Shown piece by piece: positions 1-8,485 of a stretch of DNA of 64,000 nt; position 1 is the stretch's first letter; the number at the start of each line of letters is the position of its first letter. The notes beneath the pieces were generated by a model. It did no database searches. It was given only the letters and a program-made list of their open reading frames with translations, and was not told the origin of the DNA. The position numbers and the translations under genes are program-made. Source of the stretch: Pseudooceanicola endophyticus (lineage in GTDB: Bacteria; Pseudomonadota; Alphaproteobacteria; Rhodobacterales; Rhodobacteraceae); the NCBI RefSeq assembly GCF_018760365.1, contig NZ_JAHIAB010000001.1, forward strand, positions 79,813 to 143,812, given 5' to 3'.

Positions 1-136
1 TGGGCTTGGGCTTGGGCTTGGGCTTGGGCTTGGGCTTGGGCTTGGGCTTGGGCTTGGGCTTGGGCTTGGGCTTGGGCTTGGGCTTGGGCTTGGGCTTGGG
101 CTTGGGCTTGGGCTTGGGCTTGGGCTTGGGCTTGGG
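1..136. repeat. TGGGCT hexamer tandem array (at least 22 copies)
   Basis: The window opens inside a perfect array of the hexamer TGGGCT, 22 full copies plus TGGG, ending at an A-run. The true length is unknown because it is cut by the window edge. The plus strand reads as (GGGCTT)n, so four consecutive GGG runs with 3-base spacers recur throughout; this is a textbook G-quadruplex pattern. It lies about 65 bases beyond the 3' end of the FGE gene. An ORF reading Gly-Leu repeats crosses it but is a by-product of the repeat. Confidence 0.97.
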
Positions 137-201
137 AAAAATTCGCCGCTATCGCAGGTCGCTGCAAGCCCCCGACCGGTGCAGGCTCAAGCCCCCCGGG
201 A

Positions 202-1170
202 TCAGAGATCGGCCGCCACCCGGAAGCCGGCGTTCGACGTGGCGCTGTCGGGATCGTTGCGGGTGCGCGAATGCACATGGTAGCGATCACAGTAGCTGAC
301 GTGGCACAGGAAGGAACCGCCGCGCTGGATGCGGGCCTGCCCCTCTGCCGGACCCGCCGGGTCGACCTCGGGCAAGGCCCCCGGGGGGGTGCGGGGCCCG
401 TAGTAATCGGCCACCCATTCCCAGACATTGCCGGTGCAATTGTAAAGACCATAGCCGTTCGGCGCATAGCTGCGCGCGGGCGCGGTGCCGACAAACCCGT
501 CCTCGGCCGAATTCTCGTCCGGGAAATTGCCCTGCCAGGTGTTCATCGCAAAGCCCGTCTCGGGCACCAATGCATTGCCCCAGGGGAATTTCAGCCGCGC
601 CTTGCCGCCCCGGGCCGCGCGCTCCCACTCGGCCTCGCGCGGCAGGCGCAGGCCGGCCCAGGTGACATAGGCCAGCGCATCGTACCAGCACATCTGTGCC
701 ACCGGGTGATCGGCGCGCCCGTCCTGCCAGCTGCTGCCCGGCCCCTCCGGCGCCGCCCAGAAGGCGCCATGGACCTGACGCCACCAGCGCAGCCCCGGCG
801 GGCTGACGGGATATTGCGCGGGATCCGCCAGCAGGATGTGGAAGACGTAGCTCCAGCCTTCCTGCTCGGCCACGGTGCGATAGCCCGTCTCGGCCACGAA
901 GCGGGCATACTGGGCATTGGTGACGGTGGTCGCGCCGATCCGGAACGGGCTGACCTTGACCTTGCGGCGCGGGCTGTCGAGGTCCTCGGGGAAGGTCGAC
1001 TTGCGGGTACCCATCTCGAAGATGCCGCCGGGGATCTTCACCAGCTCGGCCTTAAGGGCCTGCTGCACCTCAGGCGCGGCCCGGGGCACCGCCAGCGCGG
1101 CCTCCAGAAAACCCGCGTCCCGGCCCTTCGGCCCTTCCCGTTTGGCGCCGCAGCAGCCGCCCTGTCCCAT
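202..1170 (-). CDS. formylglycine-generating enzyme (FGE-sulfatase domain)
   Basis: A 322-residue protein of the FGE/SUMF1 family, which oxidises the cysteine in C-x-P-x-R motifs of type I sulfatases to formylglycine. The domain fills residues ~43-322. The C-terminal catalytic stretch has the paired cysteines of FGE, C289 and C294 (GGSFLCHVSYC), followed by the usual R-x-R..NDPDSATSN..GFR ending, so it is a true FGE and not merely an FGE-fold protein. The N-terminus has a CC pair (C6, C7), as in several bacterial homologues. Start ATG has a GGAGG ribosome site 7 bases upstream. It is last in a minus-strand group with a sulfatase and a TauE exporter. Three enzymes with formylglycine motifs occur within 37 kb and are plausible clients. 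Confidence 0.93.
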   Translation of the reverse strand: MGQGGCCGAKREGPKGRDAGFLEAALAVPRAAPEVQQALKAELVKIPGGIFEMGTRKSTFPEDLDSPRRKVKVSPFRIGATTVTNAQYARFVAETGYRTVAEQEGWSYVFHILLADPAQYPVSPPGLRWWRQVHGAFWAAPEGPGSSWQDGRADHPVAQMCWYDALAYVTWAGLRLPREAEWERAARGGKARLKFPWGNALVPETGFAMNTWQGNFPDENSAEDGFVGTAPARSYAPNGYGLYNCTGNVWEWVADYYGPRTPPGALPEVDPAGPAEGQARIQRGGSFLCHVSYCDRYHVHSRTRNDPDSATSNAGFRVAADL

Positions 1171-1174
1171 GATC

Positions 1175-1933
1175 CTACCTCCGGTCCTTGCGGAAGATCA
1201 CCGAGGCCAGCCAGCCGGTGGCAATGGCGATCAGCACCGCAATGCATCCGTAGAGCGTCCCGTTGCCCTGTGCAAACTGGTAGACGTAGCGTTCCAGCGG
1301 GGCCTTGCGGACGGCAAAGACCCGGCGGGTGGCGTCGATCACCCGGCCGTCCCGGGTCAGGAAGACCCGCACCACGTAATCCCCCTGCGAGGTCGAGGAA
1401 GGCAGCGAGAAATGCGCGTCAAACAACGCCCCCTGGGCCAGCCGCACCGCGCCCTCTCGGCTGCGGAACCGCCCGGACCGTTCGCCAATCCGTGTCATCG
1501 CCGCCGCGAAGGCCTGCGGATCGCCCGAGGGCTGGCGGGCGGTGACGGCGCGGGTGCGCGCGGGCACGCTGATGTTGTAGGCGGCATCCTCCGAGCCACG
1601 CAGCAGATCGGCCAGCGGCGCCGAGGTCGCGACATCGTAAAAGCTGGGCACCGGGGCATAGGCGGCGGCGTCGGAATTGACCCAGATCCCGGCCTCGCGG
1701 GTTTTCTGGCGAATGATGGCGACGCCCTCGGGCCCCTCGATGGTGACGATGACGCCGGGGGGCGTGTCGGGCGCGGCCTCGCCCGGGTCGGGACGGATGG
1801 CACCGTAGACCGTCAGCTCGGTGCCGCTGAAGGTCGAGGTGATCGAGACCTGCTCCTGCGACAGCTCGAAGACCGCGCGTTCGGCATGGGCGGGTGCGGC
1901 CAGCAGCAGAAGCGCCAGGATCGGGCGGATCAT
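1175..1933 (-). CDS. TIGR02186 family (Alph_Pro_TM) membrane-anchored protein
   Basis: A 252-residue protein with a cleavable signal peptide (residues 1-17, ending AHA), a periplasmic beta-rich region, and one C-terminal membrane helix (~residues 228-246) followed by RKDRR. This matches the alphaproteobacterial family TIGR02186, known to sit beside TauE/SafE permeases. Its start overlaps the stop of the TauE gene by 4 bases (ATGA), so the two are translationally coupled. The biochemical role is unknown; an accessory role in sulfite or sulfoacid export is inferred from this constant pairing. The FGE gene starts 4 bases after its stop. Confidence 0.85.
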   Translation of the reverse strand: MIRPILALLLLAAPAHAERAVFELSQEQVSITSTFSGTELTVYGAIRPDPGEAAPDTPPGVIVTIEGPEGVAIIRQKTREAGIWVNSDAAAYAPVPSFYDVATSAPLADLLRGSEDAAYNISVPARTRAVTARQPSGDPQAFAAAMTRIGERSGRFRSREGAVRLAQGALFDAHFSLPSSTSQGDYVVRVFLTRDGRVIDATRRVFAVRKAPLERYVYQFAQGNGTLYGCIAVLIAIATGWLASVIFRKDRR

Positions 1934-2835
1934 CGCATCAGCTCCATGGTGAAGGAGAACGGATCATCCGGCGCCAGCACCAGATCGAGCGCGACCTTGA
2001 AGCACACGATCAGCACCAGGATCGAGAGCAGGATGCGCAGCTGTTCGCCGCGCAGCCGGGCGCCGAACCTGGCCCCGAACTGCGCCCCCAGCACCCCGCC
2101 GATGCTGAGCAGCAGCGCCAGCAGCACGTCGACGCTGTGGTCGGTCGCGGCATGAAGCACCGTGGTGAAGGCCGAGGTGAACATGATCTGGAACAGCGAG
2201 GTGCCGACGACGATCTTGGTGGGCATCTTCAGCAGGTAGATCATCGCGGGCAGCATGACGAAACCGCCGCCCACCCCCATGATCGCGGCCAGCACCCCGC
2301 AGAGGAACCCGATGCCCAGCACCGGGATGACCGAGATCACCAGCCCCGAGGTGCGGAACCGCATCCTGAGCGGCATCCGCGCCGCCCAGCCGCGCTGACG
2401 CTTGCGCCGCACCGGGGCCTTGCGGGTCAGCGCCCGGGCACTTTCGACGAACATCATCGCGCCGATGCCGCCCAGGAAGACCACGTAGAACAGCTGCACC
2501 ATCAGATCGACCTGGCCGATCCGGCTGAGCAGGTTGAAGATCCAGACGCCAACCGCCGATCCCGCCAGCCCGCCGGCCAGCAGCATCAGCCCCATCTTCA
2601 GGTCCAGCGTGCCGCGTCGCAGATGCGCCAGCGTCCCCGAGAAGGAAGAGGCGACGATCTGGTTCGCCTGGGTCGAAACCGCCACCGCCGGCGGAATGCC
2701 GGCGAAGAACAGAAGCGGCGTCAGCAGGAAGCCCCCGCCGACCCCGAAGAGGCCCGACAGAAAGCCCACGAGGCCGCCGAGGCCCAGGATCACCCAGGCA
2801 TTCACCGAAACCTCGGCAATCGGAAGATAGAGTGT
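1930..2835 (-). CDS. sulfite exporter TauE/SafE family protein
   Basis: A 301-residue multi-pass membrane protein with the duplicated TauE/SafE signature: GLFGVGGGFLLTPLL in the first half and MGVGGGFVMLPAM in the second, separated by a basic cytoplasmic loop (RKAPVRRKRQRG). Family members move sulfite, sulfoacetate or other sulfonates out of the cell. An upstream in-frame GTG at 2865 would give 311 residues; I chose GTG 2835 because the resulting N-terminus (MTLYLPIAEVSVN) resembles the family's usual start. Neither start has a strong ribosome site. Between two sulfatase clusters it probably removes a sulfur oxyanion released during growth on sulfate esters. Confidence 0.88.
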   Translation of the reverse strand, partial: TLYLPIAEVSVNAWVILGLGGLVGFLSGLFGVGGGFLLTPLLFFAGIPPAVAVSTQANQIVASSFSGTLAHLRRGTLDLKMGLMLLAGGLAGSAVGVWIFNLLSRIGQVDLMVQLFYVVFLGGIGAMMFVESARALTRKAPVRRKRQRGWAARMPLRMRFRTSGLVISVIPVLGIGFLCGVLAAIMGVGGGFVMLPAMIYLLKMPTKIVVGTSLFQIMFTSAFTTVLHAATDHSVDVLLALLLSIGGVLGAQFGARFGARLRGEQLRILLSILVLIVCFKVALDLVLAPDDPFSFTMELMR

Positions 2836-2967
2836 CACGTCACGGATCCGCTTGGTCCGCTCCACGGACGGCGCCGCGCCCCCGGGAAGGAGGCGCGGAC
2901 AGGGCCGGAGAGCGATCGTCAGAGAGAGAGCGGACCGCGCGGCCCGCAGGAGGTCGCGCGCCCGGGA

Positions 2968-4521
2968 TCAGGCCGGTTCGGGCAGCTTCAGCCCGGCCAG
3001 CACATCGGCGCTGACATGTTCGGCCACATCGCCGATCTCGGCCATCTTGGCATCCATCAGCGCCAGCATCTGGGCAAAGACACCGGCATGGGCGGGATCA
3101 TGGGCCAGGTTGGTCAGCTCGAACGGGTCGGTGTCGCAGTCGAACAGCTCCCATTCGGGCTGGGCGTCGTTCGGATGCGCGCCGATCTGGCCGAGGGGCT
3201 TGTTGTACCAGTAGATCAGCTTGTAACGCGGGCCGCGCACGCCGTAATGCGCCCAGGCGCCGTGGAAGGCATCATTGTGCATCCAGTAGCGGTGATAGGC
3301 CAGCTGATCCCAGTCTTCGGGGGTCTTCCCCTCAAGCATCGGGCGCAGCGAGGTGCCCTGCATGAAGCTCGGGACCTTGACGCCCGCATAGTCCAGGAAG
3401 GTCGGCGCGAAATCGACGTTGCAGCAGATGTCGCGGCTGGTCGTGCCCGCCGGGATCGCCGCCGGGTAGCGCACCAGGAAGGGCATCTGAAGGCTTTCCT
3501 CGTACATGTAGCGCTTGTCGAACCAGCCATGTTCGCCCAGGAAAAAGCCCTGGTCGGAGGTGTAGATGATCAGCGTGTTCTCGGTCAGCCCCAGCTCATC
3601 GAGCTTGTCGAGCATCCGCCCCACCCCGTCGTCGATGGATTGCACGGTGCGCAGGTAGCGCTTCATGAAGCGCTGGTACTTGAACTCGGCGAAGGCCTGG
3701 GGATCGTCGAAGGTGAAGCGTTCGCCGGTCTCGGCGCAGATCACGCTGATGGTGTCGCCCGGGGCCAGGTCGGGCACCTTGCGCATCTTCAGGAAATCGA
3801 CGACCAGCTCGCCCGCCACGGCCTCGGGGCCGATGGGCTGCACCAGCGCGATGTCTTCCCAGGTCAGGTCCGAGCGCACGCGCATCTTGGCGGCGGCGGC
3901 GGCGGCGGCGCGGTTGGAATAGTCGTCGTTGAAGGTCTCGGGCAGCGGCACGTCCTCGTCCGCCCAGAGGTGCGCATGACGCGGATGGGGTTCGAAGCTG
4001 CGGTGCGGCGCCTTGTGGTGGCACATCAGGAAGAAGGGCCGGTCCTGGTTCTTCTCGATGAAGTCGATGGACATGTCGGTGATGATGTCGGTGGCATAGC
4101 CCGGCACCCGGCGCTTGCCATCGGGGAAGATGAAGGCCGGATCCCAGTAATCGCCCTGCCCCGGCACCACGGCCCAGTCGTCAAATCCCTTCGGTTCGTG
4201 CGCGGGCCCCTCGCCCAGGTGCCACTTGCCGTAGATCGCGGTCCTGTAGCCCGAGCTGCGCAGCAGGCCCGCGACGGTGGGAAAGCGGTTGTCCAGATGG
4301 GTGACCAGCGTCGTCACCTGGTTCACATGGTTGTGGGTGCCCGTCAGGATCGCCGCGCGCGAGGGCGTGCAGATCGAATTCGTCACATAGGTCGCGTCAT
4401 GGCGCAGCCCGCCTTCCGCGATCCGGTCCAGATTCGGCGTGTGGTTGATCCCAGCCCCGTAGGCCGAAATGGCGCGCGAGGCATGGTCGTCTGCCATGAT
4501 GAAGATGATGTTCGGGCGCAA
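2968..4521 (-). CDS. type I sulfatase (arylsulfatase superfamily)
   Basis: About 517 residues. The N-terminus carries the metal-binding DD pair (D11, D12 in FIMADDH) and the formylglycine motif C51-T-P-S-R, so it needs the nearby FGE. YGKWHLG follows at ~residues 96-102 and the second metal site is in YTSDQGFFLGEHGW. The start is TTG 4521: it directly precedes RPNIIFIM, where the family begins, and AGGAGG lies 7 bases upstream. A longer ORF from 4599 adds 26 unlikely residues. No signal peptide is visible, so it probably acts in the cytoplasm on an imported substrate. Substrate unknown; a sulfated sugar is inferred from the neighbouring GH3 and ABC importer. Confidence 0.9.
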   Translation of the reverse strand: MRPNIIFIMADDHASRAISAYGAGINHTPNLDRIAEGGLRHDATYVTNSICTPSRAAILTGTHNHVNQVTTLVTHLDNRFPTVAGLLRSSGYRTAIYGKWHLGEGPAHEPKGFDDWAVVPGQGDYWDPAFIFPDGKRRVPGYATDIITDMSIDFIEKNQDRPFFLMCHHKAPHRSFEPHPRHAHLWADEDVPLPETFNDDYSNRAAAAAAAKMRVRSDLTWEDIALVQPIGPEAVAGELVVDFLKMRKVPDLAPGDTISVICAETGERFTFDDPQAFAEFKYQRFMKRYLRTVQSIDDGVGRMLDKLDELGLTENTLIIYTSDQGFFLGEHGWFDKRYMYEESLQMPFLVRYPAAIPAGTTSRDICCNVDFAPTFLDYAGVKVPSFMQGTSLRPMLEGKTPEDWDQLAYHRYWMHNDAFHGAWAHYGVRGPRYKLIYWYNKPLGQIGAHPNDAQPEWELFDCDTDPFELTNLAHDPAHAGVFAQMLALMDAKMAEIGDVAEHVSADVLAGLKLPEPA

Positions 4522-4628
4522 GCTGGTCCTCCTCGTCGTCGTCTGCCGTGGCAGTGTCGGGGGGACCTTAGCCGTGCCTGCGATGACGGGATAATGCAAT
4601 TACCCCAGCTTCCGATGCACCAGAGGCA

Positions 4629-5549
4629 TCACTCGGGCGCAGAGGCTTCTCCGGTTGCGAGCGCTATCAGTGCCGCCAGTGGCGGCCAGTTCTGCATTTC
4701 CTCGCGGTAGATCATGTTGGCGCGCACGCCGCGTTCCCGAAGTCCGGTGCGCACCGGGCGCAACTCGGCCCCCAGGAAGGCCGCCATGGTGGCATCCGGC
4801 AGGATCGAGAGATGGTCCGAGCGTTGCAGCACCGTCAGCGTCGACAGCAGGCTTTCGCACTGGATGGTGATGCGCGGCTCCTGCCTTAGCAGCTGATAGA
4901 GGCCGTTGCGGGCGGTCTCATGATAGGCCGGGATCTCGGAGTAGACGACCCAGGGATAGTCCAGCAGCCGTTCCGTCGGGATCTGGCCGTCGGGTCCGGC
5001 ATGGTCAAAGATCGGATGGCCGTCACGCGCCACCACATGGTCGGTCACCTGCGCGAAGGGGCGCGAGACCAGCCGCTGCTCCTCGGCCTCAAGCATCGGG
5101 CTGCCGGTAAAGATCACGTCCAGCCGCCCCTCCTTCAGATCGCCGATGGCCTGGGAGAAACGGGTGTTGCGCAGCTCGAACTCAATATCGGGAAAGTCCT
5201 TCTCCAGCGCCAGAAGGAAGCCCGGCACCACCGAGGCGCGCCAGACCGGCCCGGCCCCGATGCGCAGCCGGGTCTGGCCAAGCGCGGGATCATGGCGCAG
5301 CGACTGTTCGGCCAGCTGCCACTGGCGCTGCATCCGCAGGGCCTCGCTCAGCACCCTTTCGCCGAAGGGGGTGGGCCGCACGCCACGGGCATGGCGTTCC
5401 AGCAGCGGATGGCCGAAATAGCGCTCCAGCTGCGCCAGCGAACGCGACAGCGCCGGTTGGGTGATGTTCAGACGATTGGCCGCAGAGCGCAGGCTGCCCT
5501 CTTCGAATATGGCCTGGAGGCGGAAGAGGTGGGTGATCTGGTCAAGCAT
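4629..5549 (-). CDS. LysR family transcriptional regulator
   Basis: A 306-residue LysR protein: helix-turn-helix at ~residues 17-36 (EGSLRSAANRLNITQPALSR), then a periplasmic-binding-protein-like effector domain. It is divergent from the ABC importer operon that starts at 5784 and lies 107 bases downstream of nothing else, directly upstream of the sulfatase gene on the same strand. A long inverted repeat covers its own promoter (5567-5619). It is the natural candidate regulator for both arms of the sulfated-substrate locus; the inducer would be the imported sugar or a breakdown product. Confidence 0.9.
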   Translation of the reverse strand: MLDQITHLFRLQAIFEEGSLRSAANRLNITQPALSRSLAQLERYFGHPLLERHARGVRPTPFGERVLSEALRMQRQWQLAEQSLRHDPALGQTRLRIGAGPVWRASVVPGFLLALEKDFPDIEFELRNTRFSQAIGDLKEGRLDVIFTGSPMLEAEEQRLVSRPFAQVTDHVVARDGHPIFDHAGPDGQIPTERLLDYPWVVYSEIPAYHETARNGLYQLLRQEPRITIQCESLLSTLTVLQRSDHLSILPDATMAAFLGAELRPVRTGLRERGVRANMIYREEMQNWPPLAALIALATGEASAPE

Positions 5550-5566
5550 CCGAGCGATAACCTTAA

Positions 5567-5619
5567 GGCATCAGTTGCGCGCATCTTTTCATTGTCCGTG
5601 CATGGGCGCAACTGATACC
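5567..5619. promoter_or_regulatory. long inverted repeat, candidate LysR operator
   Basis: GGCATCAGTTGCGC (5567-5580) is matched by GCGCAACTGATACC (5606-5619): 13 of 14 positions pair, with a 25-base spacer. It starts 18 bases upstream of the LysR start codon and is 165 bases upstream of the importer's first permease. Two dyads separated by a few helical turns in a divergent promoter is typical LysR architecture. Confidence 0.6.
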
Positions 5620-5783
5620 TCTGTCGGGTACCGGAAGAGCCGGGTGTCTATCGGGAATTGCCCCGACCCGGCCCAGACCTGACACTGGGAGGACCCTTTG
5701 ACCCAACCGCTTCGCGCGGTCGTGCCCGCCTTCGCAGGTGGCACGGCCATGTCGTCTTTGCCCGCAGGCCGAGGCCCCGCCCC

Positions 5784-6725
5784 ATGCTGACCTATCTTCT
5801 GAAGCGCATCGGCGCCGGGATCATCCTCCTGGTGCTGGTGTCGACCGTGACCTTCGCGCTGATCTACGGCTCGACCGGGAACGTGGCCCGCAACATCCTT
5901 GGCGAAAGCGCCTCGGCCGCCGACATCGCCGCCAAGGAGCACGAGCTGGGCCTTGACCGCTCTCTGCCGGTGCAGTTCGCCGACTGGGCCGTCCATGCGG
6001 TGCAGGGCGATCTGGGCAACAGCTGGACGCGCAACCAGCGTGTCGCGCCCTCGCTGGCCAGCCGTTTCCCGGTGACGCTGTCGATCGTCGCGATCTCGGT
6101 CGTCATCATGTTCTTCGTGGCCGCCGTGCTGGGCATCACCGCCGCCGTGCGCCGTGGCATCGCCGACCAGATCATCCAGGTGATCAGCGTCGTCGGCTTT
6201 GCCATGCCGAACTTCTGGCTGGGCCTGCTGCTGGTGCTGCTGTTCGCGGTGCGCCTGCAATGGCTGCCGCCCACCGGCTATGTCTCCTTCGCCACCTCGC
6301 CCGCGTCCTGGGTCGCCTCGCTGGTGCTGCCGGTCGGCGCGCTGGTCTTCTCGGGCATCGCCTCGGCCAGCCAGCAGGTGCGCGGCGCGGTCATCGACGC
6401 GCTGAACAAGGACTACGTGCGTACCCTGCGCGCCCGCGGCGTCAGCCCGCGTTCGATCCTCTATCGCCATGCGCTGCGCAACGCCCTGCCCGCGACGCTG
6501 ACCGTGCTGTCCGTGCAGTTCATCGCCCTGCTGGGCGGCGCTGCCATCATCGAGCAGGTCTTCGCCATTCCGGGCCTCGGCTCGCTCACCGTGGATGCCG
6601 CGCTTCAGGGCGACGTGCCGGTGCTGATGGGCGTGGTCGTCACGCTGATCATCACCGTCGTCATCATGAACATCCTGATCGACATCCTGAACGCCTGGGC
6701 CAATCCGAAGGTGCGCCTGCAATGA
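5784..6725 (+). CDS. ABC transporter permease, DppB/OppB type
   Basis: A 313-residue permease of the dipeptide/oligopeptide/nickel (PepT) family. It has an N-terminal helix (LLKRIGAGIILLVLV), the large periplasmic loop with LGLDRSLPVQ, and the EAA-type coupling loop around residues 225-245 (DYVRTLRARGVSPRSI). An upstream in-frame ATG at 5658 would add 42 basic, non-family residues; ATG 5784 begins exactly at MLTYLLKRI, the normal DppB start. Its stop overlaps the next gene (ATGA). Many importers of this family carry oligosaccharides rather than peptides, which fits the neighbouring glycosidase. Confidence 0.92.
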   Translation: MLTYLLKRIGAGIILLVLVSTVTFALIYGSTGNVARNILGESASAADIAAKEHELGLDRSLPVQFADWAVHAVQGDLGNSWTRNQRVAPSLASRFPVTLSIVAISVVIMFFVAAVLGITAAVRRGIADQIIQVISVVGFAMPNFWLGLLLVLLFAVRLQWLPPTGYVSFATSPASWVASLVLPVGALVFSGIASASQQVRGAVIDALNKDYVRTLRARGVSPRSILYRHALRNALPATLTVLSVQFIALLGGAAIIEQVFAIPGLGSLTVDAALQGDVPVLMGVVVTLIITVVIMNILIDILNAWANPKVRLQ

Positions 6726-8485
6726 CCGAGACCACCGCTTCCATTCCCGCCGCCGGACCGCAGCGCAGCAGCCTGACCGGGCTGGTGCTGCGCAACCCGC
6801 TGGGCCTGCTGGCGACGGCCCTGATCATCGTCGTTCTGCTGACCGCGATCTTCGCGCCGCTCATCGCCCCCAACGATCCCGCCGCCGTGCAGATCTTCAA
6901 GGTCAACGTCGCGCCGGGCGATGGCTACCTGCTGGGCGGAGACGGCTCGGGCCGCGACATCTTCAGCCGCCTGGTCTGGGGCGCGCGCAACACGCTGATC
7001 GGCGCCGCCATCGCCGTTGTCGTGGCGGCCCTGCTGGGCGTCACCGCCGGCCTTTTCGCGGGCTATTTCGGCAAATGGTACGAGACCGCCTCCAGCTGGA
7101 TCTCGGACGCGCTGATGGCGCTGCCGGCGCTGATCGTGCTGCTGGCGCTCTATCAGGCGCTTGGCGCCTCGATCTACCTGTCGATGGGCATCTTCGGCAT
7201 CATGCTGAGCCCGGGCTTCTACCGCCTGACCCGCACCCTGGTGAAGGGCGTCAAGAACGAGCTTTACATCGACGCCGCCCGGGTTTCGGGCCTGACCGAC
7301 ATGCGCATCATCATCCGCCACATCCTGCTGGTGGTGCGCGCGCCGGTGGTCATCCAGACCTCGATCGTGGCGGGCATCGCCATCGTCATCCAGGCGGGGC
7401 TTGAATTCCTGGGCCTGGGCGATCCCTCCATGCCGACCTGGGGCGGGATCCTCCAGAACGGCTTCCAGAACATGTACAACGCCCCGCTCGGCATCCTGTG
7501 GCCGGGTCTGGCGATCTCGATCACCGTGGCCTCGCTGGTGCTGCTGGCGAACGCGATCCGCGATGCCATGCAGACCGGCGCCGCGCCCAGCTTCCGCACC
7601 CCGGCGATCCCGGCGAAATACGCCGCCGCAACGCCCGCGCCGACGCCCGAAGAGGGCGTACTGCTGGACATCCGCGATCTGGTCGTGGCCTATCCCGACG
7701 GCAATGGCTGGCGCGAGGTCGTCCATGGCGTGACCCTTCAGGTCCGCAAGGGCGACGTGGTCGGCCTTGTCGGCGAAAGCGGCTCGGGCAAGACGCAGAC
7801 CGCCTTTGCCGTGCTCGACCTGCTCTCGACCGGGGGCAAGGTGCTGTCCGGCTCGATCACCTTCGACGGCGAGGATCTGACGAAGAAGTCCGAGACCGAG
7901 ATGCGCGCCCTGCGCGGCCGCCGCATCGCCTATGTCCCGCAGGAGCCGATGTCGAACCTCGACCCCTCGTTCCGCATCGGGGCACAGATGGTCGAGCCGC
8001 TGATGAACGTGCTGGGCCTGTCCAAGGCGCAGGCCAAGGCCCGCGTGCTTGAGATGCTGGCCCGCGTCGGCCTGCCCGACCCGGAACGCACCTTCAACGC
8101 CTATCCCCACCAGGTCTCGGGGGGGATGGCGCAACGGGTGCTGATCGCGGGCGCCGTCGCCTCCTCTCCGGATCTGCTGATCGCGGACGAGCCGACCACC
8201 GCGCTTGACGTCACGGTGCAGGCCGAGGTGCTGGAACTGCTGCGCGAACTGCGCGAGGAATTCCACATGACCGTCGTCATGGTGACCCACAACTTCGGCG
8301 TGGTGGCCGATATCTGCGACCGCGTGGCGGTGATGAAGAAGGGCGAGATCGTGGAGGAGAATGCCATCGGCGCGCTCTTCTCGAACCCGCAGCACCCCTA
8401 TACGCGGATGCTGCTGGGCTCGGTCCTGGAAGACACCGAGGTGCGCGCCTACCGCGCCCCCGCAGCCAAGGGAAATGCGGCATGA
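6722..8485 (+). CDS. fused ABC permease (DppC type) and ATP-binding protein (DppD type)
   Basis: A single 587-residue ORF joins two normally separate subunits. Residues ~1-285 are a DppC-type permease with an EAA loop (YIDAARVSGLTDMRI) and a C-terminal LLANAIRDAM. A Pro/Ala-rich linker (~290-312) leads into an ATPase with Walker A (GESGSGK, ~350), ABC signature (SGGMAQRV), Walker B (LLIADEP) and an oligopeptide-type C-terminus (NPQHPYTRMLL). No frameshift or internal stop is seen, so the fusion looks genuine. It overlaps the genes on both sides by 4 bases. Fusing one permease to one ATPase fixes subunit pairing in the heterodimeric importer. Confidence 0.92.
   Translation: MTETTASIPAAGPQRSSLTGLVLRNPLGLLATALIIVVLLTAIFAPLIAPNDPAAVQIFKVNVAPGDGYLLGGDGSGRDIFSRLVWGARNTLIGAAIAVVVAALLGVTAGLFAGYFGKWYETASSWISDALMALPALIVLLALYQALGASIYLSMGIFGIMLSPGFYRLTRTLVKGVKNELYIDAARVSGLTDMRIIIRHILLVVRAPVVIQTSIVAGIAIVIQAGLEFLGLGDPSMPTWGGILQNGFQNMYNAPLGILWPGLAISITVASLVLLANAIRDAMQTGAAPSFRTPAIPAKYAAATPAPTPEEGVLLDIRDLVVAYPDGNGWREVVHGVTLQVRKGDVVGLVGESGSGKTQTAFAVLDLLSTGGKVLSGSITFDGEDLTKKSETEMRALRGRRIAYVPQEPMSNLDPSFRIGAQMVEPLMNVLGLSKAQAKARVLEMLARVGLPDPERTFNAYPHQVSGGMAQRVLIAGAVASSPDLLIADEPTTALDVTVQAEVLELLRELREEFHMTVVMVTHNFGVVADICDRVAVMKKGEIVEENAIGALFSNPQHPYTRMLLGSVLEDTEVRAYRAPAAKGNAA

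Noticed and set aside
6..299. ORF of alternating Gly-Leu
   Set aside because: A direct translation of the TGGGCT array; no ribosome site or family signal.
1894..4710. 938-residue plus-strand ORF opposite the TauE and sulfatase genes
   Set aside because: Mirror of well-supported minus-strand genes; the His/Gln/Arg-rich composition is typical of antisense frames in GC-rich DNA.
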